NCBI GenBank assembly: GCA_947454485.1
Contig: CANGJJ010000007.1
Coordinates: forward strand, 1 to 64,000
DNA from: Beijerinckiaceae bacterium
Lineage (GTDB): Bacteria; Pseudomonadota; Alphaproteobacteria; Rhizobiales; Beijerinckiaceae
Direction of reading: 5' to 3'
DNA: 64,000 bases
Positions 17,749-26,441 of the stretch are shown here, piece after piece. The notes below the pieces were generated by a model, which had not been told where the DNA came from, did no database searches, and saw only the letters and a list, made by a program, of their open reading frames with translations. A program made the translations under genes and the position numbers. Each line of letters begins with the position of its first letter. Positions within the stretch are counted from its first letter, which is position 1.

Positions 17749-18249
17749 ATGCGCAAGGGGCTTAAATTCTGCCACCATCTGTCGTCCTGCGGCATGGCCG
17801 CTGGCCTCATCGGCTATGGCTTTTTGCTGCTCAAAGCGCCGCAAGATCATCCCGCACAACTGGCAGATCTGCGCGCCATGATCGCGCTGCTCAGCAACTG
17901 GGTGCTCGTCCCCTCACTTGGGCTCGCGCTCGTTTCGGGACTGCTCGCTATCGTCGTGCATCGTCCGTTTCAGGATTTGCGCTGGGTCTGGGTGAAGGCG
18001 CTCATCGGCATGACTTTGTTTGAATCAACTCTCGCTGTCATTCAGTCCAAAGCCAATGACGGCGCCGTCTTGGCTGCACAACTAGCCGAGGGCAAAGGCT
18101 CGCGCGAGGATCTACAAATGATCCTCGCCTCAGAATGGACGGCGCTTTACGCCATCAGCGCACTTGTGGTCGCCAGTATTGCGATTGGTGTGTGGCGCCC
18201 GTCTTTTCGCTTCAGTGCCGCGAAAGGCGCGAACAGCGCTCAGGCCTAA
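17749..18249 (+). CDS. Small four-helix membrane protein (DUF2269-like)
   Basis: A 166-residue protein with four predicted membrane helices, at about residues 10-28, 43-66, 78-94 and 134-152, and a polar loop containing QSKANDGAVLAAQLAEGKGS. The pattern resembles DUF2269-type predicted integral membrane proteins, whose function is unknown. CGGAG lies about 10 bases before the ATG at 17749. It follows the lysR gene by 67 bases on the same strand; no function can be given. Confidence 0.65.
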   Translation: MRKGLKFCHHLSSCGMAAGLIGYGFLLLKAPQDHPAQLADLRAMIALLSNWVLVPSLGLALVSGLLAIVVHRPFQDLRWVWVKALIGMTLFESTLAVIQSKANDGAVLAAQLAEGKGSREDLQMILASEWTALYAISALVVASIAIGVWRPSFRFSAAKGANSAQA

Positions 18250-18381
18250 GCTGACTGATCCCCGACCAGCGTCAGATCCCCTAGTCCAGCACCTGTCGCC
18301 CACTGCGCGCATCACCCGGCAGCGGCAAAACCCTTTGTTGAACAGACTGCCAAAACAAGGCAAACTGTTTCGCTAAAGAAG

Positions 18382-18405
18382 GATTGTTTTGCATATAAAA
18401 CAATC
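18382..18405. promoter_or_regulatory. IclR-regulon operator, site A
   Basis: GATTGTTTT-gcatat-AAAACAATC is a perfect 9-bp inverted repeat containing TGTTT-N8-AAACA, ending 17 bases before the Bug receptor ATG at 18423. A second TGTTT with a weak partner lies 19 bases upstream (18366). The same core occurs before the hydrolase-iclR genes and the Rieske operon. Lying between gene start and promoter, it would act as a repressor block. Confidence 0.72.
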
Positions 18406-18422
18406 TATCGGGGAGGGAAAAG

Positions 18423-19397
18423 ATGACGCTCAGCTCTCAATGCCGACTTCATATCGCAGCTTTCATATTTGCTGCGCTCGCCACGGTCCCAGCTATCGCT
18501 TTCCCCTCCAAGCAAATCACGATCATCGTCCCCTTCCCCGCTGGCGCGGGGCCTGATGTTGTTGCGCGCTTGCTGGCGGAACGGCTTGCTCCTGTGCTGA
18601 AGGAGACAATCGTTGTCGAAAACCGACCCGGGGCGAGTGGCATGGTCGGAGCGAGTGCTGTCGCGCGCGCACCAGCTGATGGCCATACATTGCTACTGAC
18701 ACCCAACACATTATTCATAGCGCCGCATCTCACCGCTGGTGATGCAAAACCCCCGGTCGACGTTATCGCCGACTTTGAACCGGTCATCATGCCCTCGCAA
18801 ACAACAATGGTCATGGTCGCCAATCCAAAACTTGGTGCAACATCAGCGCGCGATTTTGCCGCTTTGGCGAAAAAACAAACGATCAGCTATGCGAGCTCCG
18901 GCAATGGCTCGGTACTGCATATCGCCGGGGCTCTTTTCGCCAGCTCCGCTGAGATTAACATGACGCATGTTCCTTATCGCGGCATTGCTCCGGCCGTGAC
19001 GGATGTAATCGCGGGACATGTTCAGGTTACTTTTGCTGGCCTTGCCCCCATCACCCAACATGTCAATTCGGGCGCCCTGACAGCGCTTGCTGTCCTTGAC
19101 CCCAAACGCAGCGCAGCACTCCCGACGATTCCAACGGCTATGGAACAGGGCTTCAAAGATGTATCCGTTGAAGGCTGGTATGCGGTTCTGGCACCCAAAG
19201 GCACGCCACGCCCCGTCATTGATCGTTTGAATCAGGAACTGAATGCCCTTCTCGCCTCACCCGACACAAAACAGAAAATTGAGCAAACAGGCGAAGTGGT
19301 TCTTGGTGGTAGCCCCGAAGATCTCGCCAAGCGAATGAAAGCTGATTACGAGCGCTATGGCGACATCATCCGTCGTTTGAAAATCACCGCCGAATAA
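18423..19397 (+). CDS. Bug/TctC-family periplasmic receptor of the IclR regulon
   Basis: A 324-residue precursor with a signal peptide (cleavage near residue 26, AIAFPSKQ) and TctC motifs: ITIIVPFPAGAGPDVVARLL, VVENRPGASGMVGASAVARA and APADGHTLLLTPN. The ATG follows GGGGAGGGAAAAG. No tctA/tctB genes are nearby. The operator upstream matches those of the two other units around the iclR gene, so this receptor probably recognises the substrate or an intermediate of that pathway. An MBL-fold hydrolase gene starts 13 bases downstream and is likely co-transcribed. Confidence 0.88.
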   Translation: MTLSSQCRLHIAAFIFAALATVPAIAFPSKQITIIVPFPAGAGPDVVARLLAERLAPVLKETIVVENRPGASGMVGASAVARAPADGHTLLLTPNTLFIAPHLTAGDAKPPVDVIADFEPVIMPSQTTMVMVANPKLGATSARDFAALAKKQTISYASSGNGSVLHIAGALFASSAEINMTHVPYRGIAPAVTDVIAGHVQVTFAGLAPITQHVNSGALTALAVLDPKRSAALPTIPTAMEQGFKDVSVEGWYAVLAPKGTPRPVIDRLNQELNALLASPDTKQKIEQTGEVVLGGSPEDLAKRMKADYERYGDIIRRLKITAE

Positions 19398-19410
19398 TCT
19401 GGAAGTGACC

Positions 19411-20289
19411 ATGTCGGCTAGCACCCTTGGTATCCCAAACACCGGCACGCATCTCGTGTTGCTGGGTACTGTTGCAGGCCCTGTGCTGCATCCCACCCGT
19501 ATGATGGCGTCCAATGCGCTTGTCGTCGATGGCGCCGTCTATATATTTGACTGTGGCTATGGTGCAATTACGCGCTTTGCAGCGACTGGTTTGCGCTTTG
19601 CTGATATGCGTGCGGTGTTCATCACGCATCATCATTCCGACCACAATGCCGACTATGCCAACCTTATTCATCTGGCATGGATTCAAGGCATGACACGTCA
19701 GGTGAAGGTAATTGGCCCTCCACCCATATCACGCATCCACAATGCTGCGATTGAATTTCACAGCGAGGATTTCGACATTCGTATTCGTGCGACAGGCCGC
19801 AAACCGCCGAGCGATTCATTCTACGTCACTGAGATTTCGAAGCCAGGTCTCATTTTCGAAGATGAGCATGTGCGTGTTACCTGCGCACTGGTCAATCACC
19901 CACCCTTCAAACATGCTTTTGCATTCCGCATTGATACGGCCGATCGCTCGATCGTTCTGTCAGGCGATACATCGCCAAGCCAGACGCTGGTCGAACTTGC
20001 AAAGGGAGCAAACTTGCTCGTGCATGAGGCGATGTATGAGCCGGGCATAGATGCCATGCTCGCGCAGCGGCCCTATATTCCCCCGGGTCTTCGGGATTTT
20101 CTGGTCGGCGGCCACACAAATGCGCAAGATTGCGGCCGTATCGCAGCACGGGCAGGTGTGGACACGCTGGCCCTGACACATCTTTTGCCCTCAGATGACC
20201 AGCTTGTGCCCGACGATGTGTGGCGAGCGGAAGTGGCCCAACATTATACGGGCAATATCATCATTGGCCGCGACTTGATGGTGCTCTGA
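19411..20289 (+). CDS. Metallo-beta-lactamase-fold hydrolase
   Basis: A 292-residue MBL-fold protein with the metal-binding motif ITHHHSDHNADY (about residues 71-82), a later His in LVNHPPFKHAF, the Asp ligand in LSGDTSPS and a C-terminal LTHLLPS. The spacing resembles the ribonuclease Z/arylsulfatase-like branch, many members of which are lactonases or ester hydrolases. GGAAG lies 5 bases before the ATG at 19411. It follows the Bug receptor and abuts the convergent flavin hydroxylase gene with no gap. In this region a lactone or thioester hydrolysis step is plausible but unproven. Confidence 0.83.
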   Translation: MSASTLGIPNTGTHLVLLGTVAGPVLHPTRMMASNALVVDGAVYIFDCGYGAITRFAATGLRFADMRAVFITHHHSDHNADYANLIHLAWIQGMTRQVKVIGPPPISRIHNAAIEFHSEDFDIRIRATGRKPPSDSFYVTEISKPGLIFEDEHVRVTCALVNHPPFKHAFAFRIDTADRSIVLSGDTSPSQTLVELAKGANLLVHEAMYEPGIDAMLAQRPYIPPGLRDFLVGGHTNAQDCGRIAARAGVDTLALTHLLPSDDQLVPDDVWRAEVAQHYTGNIIIGRDLMVL

Positions 20290-21414
20290 TCAGGTGAGCT
20301 TTGTGTGCCAGGCATCATAGCCATAGACCCAATCAGCGCTGTCCTGTCCCTTCATCCACTGATTGCCACGCGAATTGATCTGAATACGCGCTGTGCGTTC
20401 CTGCCGCGCGTGTTGATAGACAAGTAGCTCAGCTTGTGGATCATCCCCCAAGAGGCAACGCCCCAAGACAACACCATCTTCAATTGCCATGCCTGCACCC
20501 TGCGCCATAAATGGCAGCATGGGATGAGCCGCATCCCCCAACAAGGTCGCGCGGCCCTTGGACCATTGCGACAAAGGCTCGCGCTCATACAGCGCACTTT
20601 TCAGAACCGAATCGCAAGCCTCGAGCAATGCGCGCGCATCGGGGTGGAAATCACGATAAAAAGAGCGCAACTCTTCAACATCGCCCTCACTGGTCCAGGA
20701 CTCTTCATGCCAGGACTCTTGGCCCGTGGTCGCAAAGACGAAGGTGTCCTGCCCCAGATTGAGAGGAAAGGTGACGATCTGGCTCTGAGGGTTCGGTCCC
20801 CACCATTTGGTAAAGGCCTCAATTTCGGGAACCGCTTTGACCTTTTCGGTCGGCACCACGGCACGGAAAGAGACCACCCCTGTGAAACGCGGACTTTCTT
20901 CACCAAAGAGCGCAGCGCGAATACGCGAATGAATACCATCGGCGCCAATTGCGACCGCATGGCTTGCGTGAGTGCCATCTTCAAACTGCAACGTCACGCC
21001 TTCGCTGTCTTGATCCAGCGCGCGAAGCCGTTTTCCAAATTTCACTTGAGACGAGGGAAAAGCATCCGCCAAGGCTGAGAGAAGATCGGCCCGGTGGATT
21101 GTCAATTGCGGGGCGCCATAGCGTTCCTGCGCAGCTGAACTCATCGGCAAACGAGAGGTCTCTTTGCCCGTATCCCAATCACGGCTGATGCGGAATGTAG
21201 GGCTCGCCCCCGTGCGGCGTACAGCCTCACCAATGCCCAGACCATCAAGCGCCAGAACAGCGTTGGGCGTGAGATTCACATCGGCACCCACGCGCATATA
21301 TTTGGCGGCCTGCTCATAGACCGTCACATCATGCCCCTGCCGTGTGAGCGCAATAGCAGCGGTCAATCCGCCAACGCCGCCGCCCACAATTGCGATACTC
21401 AAGGGCTTTGCCAT
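20290..21414 (-). CDS. FAD-dependent aromatic hydroxylase (salicylate hydroxylase-like)
   Basis: A 374-residue group A flavin monooxygenase: GxGxxG in IVGGGVGGLTAAIALTRQGH, the DG motif GADGIHSRIR near residue 160 and the GD motif ATLLGDAAHPMLPFMAQGAG near residue 290. The group includes salicylate hydroxylase, 6-hydroxynicotinate 3-monooxygenase and 3-hydroxybenzoate 6-hydroxylase. It uses NAD(P)H and O2 to hydroxylate, sometimes decarboxylating, an electron-rich ring. It is the last gene of the minus-strand cupin-SDR-TPP-hydroxylase unit. The substrate is not recognisable. Confidence 0.87.
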   Translation of the reverse strand: MAKPLSIAIVGGGVGGLTAAIALTRQGHDVTVYEQAAKYMRVGADVNLTPNAVLALDGLGIGEAVRRTGASPTFRISRDWDTGKETSRLPMSSAAQERYGAPQLTIHRADLLSALADAFPSSQVKFGKRLRALDQDSEGVTLQFEDGTHASHAVAIGADGIHSRIRAALFGEESPRFTGVVSFRAVVPTEKVKAVPEIEAFTKWWGPNPQSQIVTFPLNLGQDTFVFATTGQESWHEESWTSEGDVEELRSFYRDFHPDARALLEACDSVLKSALYEREPLSQWSKGRATLLGDAAHPMLPFMAQGAGMAIEDGVVLGRCLLGDDPQAELLVYQHARQERTARIQINSRGNQWMKGQDSADWVYGYDAWHTKLT

Positions 21415-21447
21415 GTCTATCGTCTCCGCGATTTTGAAAAACGAACT

Positions 21448-23118
21448 CTAGCGAGCACCGCCGGCTGCCCCCGCAGGAGGGCCACCAAAAGCAACTGCAA
21501 AGGGGCCAATAGCGTTCATGTCGATTTCAATCATGCAGGGACCTTGTGCGCTCAAGCCTCGATCAAGCGCGGCTGCAAAATCCTGCGCGTGTTGAACACG
21601 CTCATGGGCCAAACCAATACTACGCGCAAACAAACCGAAGTCTGGCGTGGTCAGGCGGCAATAGACGCGCCGACCTTCATATTGCGCGTCCTGAATATTG
21701 GAGATGACACCATAGGCCTGATCGTTCATCAGCACAAAAACAATGGGAGCATTTTGATCAACCGCAGTTGCAAATTCCCCCAAATTAAGCTGCGCGCCAC
21801 CATCACCGATCATCGCCACGACACGCTTGCCGCCAGCAGCCATAGCAGCACCCAGCGCCATTGCAGCACCCTGCCCGATACCCCCGCCCAGTGCATGAAC
21901 ACCAAGCCGCGGCTCAGCGAGCAAGACATAGCGATTGCCAAAGGTAGAGTTGGAAATCGTGACATCCCGCACAAAGGGTAAGGCCTGATCAAAGACACGC
22001 TGACGCATGGCATCAGCAACCGCACGATAGGGACCAAGCGTGGCCTGCAAAGCCACTTCGCCCTTGCTGCGCGCCTGAGTCACTTGGGTCATAAAAGCAG
22101 GATCCACCGACAATCGATCGGGTAGCGCATTCAACAAGCCGGCGAGCGTCATTTTGGCATCGCCATGCAAGAAGAAATCAACCGCATAGTTCCGGCCGCC
22201 CTGACTGGCATCTGCATCAATCTGCACAAGCGGCTTGCCCAATCGCAAAAGATTGTTGCGCGTCTCATTGCCACGCAGCCGCGAACCAACCACGATCATC
22301 AAATCGCAGGACTCAAAAACATCCTGCGCCTCGGGTGTCATATTGAAGGCGCCCAGACTGCGCGGGTCGGTTTCAGGAACAATCGCCCGCCCCTGCGTAC
22401 TCGTCACCACGCAAAAGCCCCGCTCCATGAGCTGGCAAGCCTCCTGCGAGGCGCCACGCGCGCCACCGCCCAACCACAGCATGGGTCGTTTGGCTGCGCG
22501 CACAAGACTTGCCAATTGATTGAGCGCTGCTTGGCTTGGCTCGACGCGTGCAATGGCCGGCGTCGGAATGAAGGCTGGCACGGGTGCCTTCATCCGCTGC
22601 ACATCGACCGGGATCTCCAGGCTGACGGGGCCACTTGGCGCAGACAAAGCCGCCGACATCGCAGCTTGCAATGTTGCCACGGCACCGCGCGCATCCCAAA
22701 TACGATAGACGGATTTTGAGACGGCTTTCAGCATATCAAACTGGCGCGGCACATCATGAATAGCGGCCCGATCACGATCCATATAGGGCGTGTCGATCTG
22801 CGATGTGATGTGCAGAATGGGGCTGCCAGCCGTCAGCGCCTCAACCTGCGAGCCACATGCATTACCGGCAGCTGTGCCTGTGCTGGTGATGGCGACACCA
22901 AGGCCTTGCGAGACGCGCGCAAAAGCATCAGCCATATTGATCGCGCCAGCCTCACTGCGCGCAGGAACAAATACAATGCGACCTTGACGATGGATCGCGT
23001 CCAGAATTGGCATATTGTGAATCGAGATCACGCCGAATGCATGCGTAATACCCGCCTCTGCCAATGTATGGGCGACGAGATCGCCAACGGGTTCTTCTGT
23101 GTGAAGGACGACGCTCAT
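21448..23118 (-). CDS. Thiamine diphosphate-dependent enzyme (acetolactate synthase/decarboxylase-like)
   Basis: A 556-residue ThDP enzyme with all three domains. The catalytic Glu is in VPARSEAGAINMADAFAR near residue 50, and the ThDP/Mg motif is GDGGAQLNLGEF followed by VLMNDQAYG near residues 445-475. This family includes acetolactate synthases, benzoylformate and oxalyl-CoA decarboxylases. Next to ring-oxidising enzymes and far from ilv genes, a 2-oxoacid decarboxylase or carboligase role in catabolism is more likely than amino acid synthesis. GAGG lies 6 bases before the ATG at 23118, which rejects a 77-residue upstream extension that overlaps the SDR gene. It starts 7 bases after that SDR gene. 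Confidence 0.85.
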   Translation of the reverse strand: MSVVLHTEEPVGDLVAHTLAEAGITHAFGVISIHNMPILDAIHRQGRIVFVPARSEAGAINMADAFARVSQGLGVAITSTGTAAGNACGSQVEALTAGSPILHITSQIDTPYMDRDRAAIHDVPRQFDMLKAVSKSVYRIWDARGAVATLQAAMSAALSAPSGPVSLEIPVDVQRMKAPVPAFIPTPAIARVEPSQAALNQLASLVRAAKRPMLWLGGGARGASQEACQLMERGFCVVTSTQGRAIVPETDPRSLGAFNMTPEAQDVFESCDLMIVVGSRLRGNETRNNLLRLGKPLVQIDADASQGGRNYAVDFFLHGDAKMTLAGLLNALPDRLSVDPAFMTQVTQARSKGEVALQATLGPYRAVADAMRQRVFDQALPFVRDVTISNSTFGNRYVLLAEPRLGVHALGGGIGQGAAMALGAAMAAGGKRVVAMIGDGGAQLNLGEFATAVDQNAPIVFVLMNDQAYGVISNIQDAQYEGRRVYCRLTTPDFGLFARSIGLAHERVQHAQDFAAALDRGLSAQGPCMIEIDMNAIGPFAVAFGGPPAGAAGGAR

Positions 23119-23125
23119 ATTGACC

Positions 23126-23917
23126 TCAAATATAGCGGGAGACGCCGCCGGAAATTTCGAGCGAGGCGCCGGTGATATAGGCGACCTTCGGTGAAGAGAG
23201 GAACACCACAGCGCGCGCCACCTCCTCGGGTAGGCCCAGCCGCCCGAAGGGAATGTGTTTTGATTTGGCGAGCTGCGCGATCCAGTCCTCGCGCGACTGG
23301 CTTTGATCCTCCCGCGCTTCAAAGCGACGCTGCCACTGCCCTGAATCAATCAAACCCAGAACAACAGAATTGACCCGGATGCGGCCGGCAAATTCTGTTG
23401 CAAGGGATTTGAGCAGACTTTGCACGCCAGCGCGTGCGGAGGATGTGCACACCATGTAAGGTTCAGGCTGATAGGCGAGCAGTGAATTGATCGCCACAAT
23501 GGCAGCCTGCTGTGACTTATCGAGCAAAGGCTGAAAAGCCCTGATGGGAAAAATCTGGCTGAAATATTTCAGCTCCAGCTCATCACGCCATTGCTCATCT
23601 GTTGTCGTCGCAAAGGTCGACATTCGGCCTTGGCCTGCATTGTTGATGAGAATATCTGCGCGTTGACGCCAGGCCCTGACGGCGTCGGCAAAAGCATTGG
23701 TTTGCTCCGCCTTTGTCACATCACAGCGCAAGGCCAGAATGCGGTTGGCGCCAAATGCAGTTGCCAATGCAGTCTGTGCTTGCTGCAAGCGCACTTCATC
23801 GCGACCGCAAACCGCAACATCCGCACCTTCACTGAGGAAGGCGCGGGCTGTTGCAAGGCCGATCCCTGATGTGCCGCCCGTGATGACGGCAACGGCTCCC
23901 TCAAGACCAAGATCCAT
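23126..23917 (-). CDS. SDR-fold protein with degenerate catalytic tetrad
   Basis: A 263-residue Rossmann-fold protein with an intact cofactor loop (TGGTSGIGLATARAF) and NNAG at 92-95. The catalytic positions are altered: Ser145 is present, but the residue 13 further on, where Tyr belongs, is Thr158, and the Lys slot is Arg162 (TSSARAG), with Lys117 near the Asn position. I recall a wider SDR subgroup with this TSxARAG pattern, so it is a family trait rather than a decayed gene. It lies between the cupin and the ThDP enzyme genes. Dehydrogenase, hydratase-like or regulatory activity are all possible. Confidence 0.85.
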   Translation of the reverse strand: MDLGLEGAVAVITGGTSGIGLATARAFLSEGADVAVCGRDEVRLQQAQTALATAFGANRILALRCDVTKAEQTNAFADAVRAWRQRADILINNAGQGRMSTFATTTDEQWRDELELKYFSQIFPIRAFQPLLDKSQQAAIVAINSLLAYQPEPYMVCTSSARAGVQSLLKSLATEFAGRIRVNSVVLGLIDSGQWQRRFEAREDQSQSREDWIAQLAKSKHIPFGRLGLPEEVARAVVFLSSPKVAYITGASLEISGGVSRYI

Positions 23918-23932
23918 GTCGCAAGATCCGCT

Positions 23933-24481
23933 TTAGAGCTTCGGGCGCTTGACCTTGGACAAGGGGTGATCAGGTGGATAGGTGGGCGTCTCGGGCTTCA
24001 AACTGCCAACGATCACAACCATCAGCGCTTCGTCACTGCCCTCATTCACAAGACCGCGATAAACACCCGCAGGCACGGAGATCAGATCCCGATGGCTCAG
24101 GATCGTGTCGTAATGCTCGCCTTTATGTTCGACCATGATACGAACGCGCTCGCCGCGCAGAATAAAGAAGACCTCTTCAGCGTCGGTGTGAAGATGCAGC
24201 GGACCTTCGCAACCAGGCGGCAGCACCATGGTCGAGAAGGTGAAATGCTCGGCCGGAACCGTATTGGAATCGTTGGAAACGCCGGTCGCGCCTGTGCCAA
24301 CATAGCGCATCTGCGCGCGCTTATATTTTGGATCGAAGTCCGCCTGAAACTTCAGCGCATCCCAATCAAGTGTCCGCGTTGACAATCGTGCCACGCGAGA
24401 TTCAACCCAATCGCCAAGCGTTTTCCCATCAGGAATTTTCACATCATCGGGCAAAGTCTCTTTGACAACATGCTCGTTCAT
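23933..24481 (-). CDS. Cupin-domain protein
   Basis: A 182-residue single-cupin protein. Motif 1 is PLHLHTDAEEVFFILRGE (about residues 110-127), giving His-x-His and Glu metal ligands, and motif 2 is the RDLISVPAGVYRGLVNEG region, where the usual His is replaced near Tyr. Cupins of this size in catabolic clusters act as dioxygenases, isomerases or small-molecule binders. It is the first gene of the minus-strand unit and shares the 24482-24671 interval with the hydrolase-iclR unit. The ATG at 24481 has GGAG 7 bases upstream; further ATGs at 24499 and 24535 are less likely. Confidence 0.8.
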   Translation of the reverse strand: MNEHVVKETLPDDVKIPDGKTLGDWVESRVARLSTRTLDWDALKFQADFDPKYKRAQMRYVGTGATGVSNDSNTVPAEHFTFSTMVLPPGCEGPLHLHTDAEEVFFILRGERVRIMVEHKGEHYDTILSHRDLISVPAGVYRGLVNEGSDEALMVVIVGSLKPETPTYPPDHPLSKVKRPKL

Positions 24482-24572
24482 GGGCGCTCTCCATGTCATG
24501 CGCGCGAGGTCACATTCGCCGCCGAAGGGGTGCAAGGAGGGGCCGTTGCCAACCGTCCTGCTTTTGACAAAA

Positions 24573-24590
24573 GCTAGCCCAAGAGCTAGC
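24573..24590. repeat. Paired GCTAGC palindromes in the cupin/hydrolase interval
   Basis: GCTAGC-ccaaga-GCTAGC: two copies of a self-complementary hexamer 6 bases apart can form a hairpin in either transcript or bind a dimeric protein. It lies 20 bases from the TGTTT-N8-AAACA operator, on the side of the cupin gene. TTGACA is at 24564-24569. No regulator can be named for it. Confidence 0.4.
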
Positions 24591-24628
24591 CTGTTGCAAA
24601 TATGAAATTGTGTTTAATTAGCAAAACA
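24591..24628. promoter_or_regulatory. IclR-regulon operator, site B (tandem)
   Basis: TGTTT-aattagca-AAACA at 24611-24628 is preceded, exactly 20 bases upstream, by a weaker copy TGTTG-N8-AAATT inside CTGTTGCAAATATGAA. The same two-part arrangement with the same 20-base phasing stands before the Rieske operon. The site lies 43 bases before the hydrolase gene and could also act on the divergent cupin operon, where the weaker copy overlaps a possible -35 element on the minus strand. Confidence 0.7.
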
Positions 24629-24671
24629 GTTCGAGCGTCACGCTTCGCAACGACAAACGAGCTTCGGTTAG

Positions 24672-25487
24672 ATGCAAACTCAGCTTAGCCTCCTGGCTCC
24701 CTTGGATGAGGGTGCGCTGTCCTTTATCCAAAAGGGGCAAGGGACGACCCTCGTTTTTCTGCATGGGATCGGCTCATCAGCCAGCTCATGGCGACCGGTG
24801 CTGGCTTTGGTCCCGCCCGATCAATGTGCCATCGCTTGGAATGCGCCCGGTTATCCACCCTCCGCTGCTCTGCCAATGGAATGGCCGATTGCGAGCGATT
24901 ACGCAGAACGCCTCAAACAGCTTCTGGATTTCTGTCATGCTGACCAAGTCCATCTCATTGGCCATTCGCTTGGCTGTTTGATAGCCGCGCGTTTTGCACG
25001 CCTTTATCGCGAGCGTGTCAAAACCCTCACCTTTGCATCCTGCGCCCTTGGACATGCACATCTGCCGCAAGCAGAGCGTGATCGTCTGCTGCAGGGTCGG
25101 ATCACAGATATTGAAGAGCTTGGGCCACAGGCTATGGCGCAAAAGCGTGGGCCGAGACTGTTAAGCCCGGGGGCCCCTCAAGAGCTCATCCAGATGGTTG
25201 TCGACAATATGGGCAGCGTCGATGCGCATGGCTACGCGCAGGCTGCGCGCATGCTCTCAACAGGTGATCTGATTGGCGATATCGCAGCTTTAGAGCCGGG
25301 TTTACCCGTGCAATTCATCTATGGCAGCGCAGATGTCATCACACCGCCTCAGGCCAATTTGCGCGCTGCCCATGCCCGCCCCATCGCGCCAGTGAAGGTG
25401 CTAGAGGGGGCCGGACATGCCTGCTATATAGAGCAACCTGAAGCCTTTATGAGTGCCGTCGAGGGATTCGTCTCCACACATGCTTAA
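24672..25487 (+). CDS. Alpha/beta-hydrolase, enol-lactonase/C-C hydrolase type
   Basis: A 271-residue alpha/beta-hydrolase with LVFLHGIGSSASSW (oxyanion region), the nucleophile elbow LIGHSLGCLIAARFA with Ser near residue 98, an Asp in FIYGSADVITPP and a C-terminal GAGHACYIEQPEAF supplying the His. This is the pattern of 3-oxoadipate enol-lactonase and meta-cleavage product hydrolases. It is the first gene of a two-gene unit with iclR, which overlaps its end by 8 bases. In the cluster it probably hydrolyses a ring-opened product; the exact bond is unknown. Confidence 0.84.
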   Translation: MQTQLSLLAPLDEGALSFIQKGQGTTLVFLHGIGSSASSWRPVLALVPPDQCAIAWNAPGYPPSAALPMEWPIASDYAERLKQLLDFCHADQVHLIGHSLGCLIAARFARLYRERVKTLTFASCALGHAHLPQAERDRLLQGRITDIEELGPQAMAQKRGPRLLSPGAPQELIQMVVDNMGSVDAHGYAQAARMLSTGDLIGDIAALEPGLPVQFIYGSADVITPPQANLRAAHARPIAPVKVLEGAGHACYIEQPEAFMSAVEGFVSTHA

Positions 25488-26310
25488 AGAAAACGCCAAA
25501 AAGAAAAGCTCAGGCGACCCCCGCGAACGTTATGTCGTGCCGGCTCTTCAGCAAGGGCTCGACGTGCTCGCACTATTCACGCGCGAGCAGCCCGCCCTCA
25601 CCGCGCCTGATATTTGTGCTGCCTTGAATCTGCCCCGCGCAACTGTCTTTCGCCTTCTGGTGACACTAGAGCGCGCAGGTTATCTGCTACGCGGGCTTGA
25701 TGAGCGGACATTCCGCTTGGGTCCGGGGCTCCTGAACCGAGGCTTTACTTATCTGGCTTCACTCGATCTCCCCGATATTGCGCAAGCAGCACTTCAATCC
25801 TTGCGCGACCACACGGGCCTGTCGGCCCATCTGGCCGTGCGTGACGGGCGCGAGGTCGTTTATATTGCGCGTGTAGCTGCACTCACTACGGTGGCAAGCA
25901 GTGTACAAATTGGAACGCGCTTTCCCGTCCATGCCACGCTCATGGGTCGCATGCTGGTGCTGGATTTTACCGACGAGGAGCTTCGTCAACTCTTTCCCGA
26001 AAAAACTTTGCCACAAATTTCCAAGCAGACACCGAAGACTTTGGCTGAGTTTAAGAAGCTATTGGCGGGAGACCGCGCGCTTGGATATGGAATCAGCCAG
26101 TCCTTTTTTGAACGCGGTGTAAGTGCCGTGGGGGCTCCTGTGCGGGACAATGCTGGCCATGTCGTGGCCGCAATCAATGTGACCGCTGTCGACACCCATA
26201 TTGATGCCAGCACATTGCACGGCCCCATCAAGGACGCCGTTGTAGATGCAGCGCGCGAGATTGGACGCTGGCTTGCCAGCGCACCAACGACGAAACCAGC
26301 GCGCGTCTAA
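25480..26310 (+). CDS. IclR-family transcriptional regulator
   Basis: A 276-residue regulator: N-terminal winged helix (VPALQQGLDVLALFTREQPA, then NLPRATVFRLLVTLERAGYL) and a C-terminal effector domain with the family end pattern GVSAVGAPVRDNAGHVVAAI. It sits between operator sites B and C and has no other operator-bearing regulator nearby, so it is the best candidate to bind TGTTT-N8-AAACA. The ATG at 25480 overlaps the hydrolase stop by 8 bases; a GTG at 25453 is the alternative. Co-transcription with the hydrolase under site B implies autoregulation. Confidence 0.88.
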   Translation: MLKENAKKKSSGDPRERYVVPALQQGLDVLALFTREQPALTAPDICAALNLPRATVFRLLVTLERAGYLLRGLDERTFRLGPGLLNRGFTYLASLDLPDIAQAALQSLRDHTGLSAHLAVRDGREVVYIARVAALTTVASSVQIGTRFPVHATLMGRMLVLDFTDEELRQLFPEKTLPQISKQTPKTLAEFKKLLAGDRALGYGISQSFFERGVSAVGAPVRDNAGHVVAAINVTAVDTHIDASTLHGPIKDAVVDAAREIGRWLASAPTTKPARV

Positions 26311-26441
26311 ACTCTGCTGCCTATGTTGCACCAAGCGTGAGGGCCTCGCCCTGACGCGAGCCTGCGCTATTGGCAGGCCAACAAATATGCACAGACCCTT
26401 CAGGTAAATCGACCTTTACAGAGCCCGGGGGACAAAATACT

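Noticed and set aside
23126-23917. SDR-like gene as a pseudogene
   Set aside because: The frame is complete, cofactor motifs are intact and spacing to neighbours is normal for an operon; the substitutions look like a subfamily feature.
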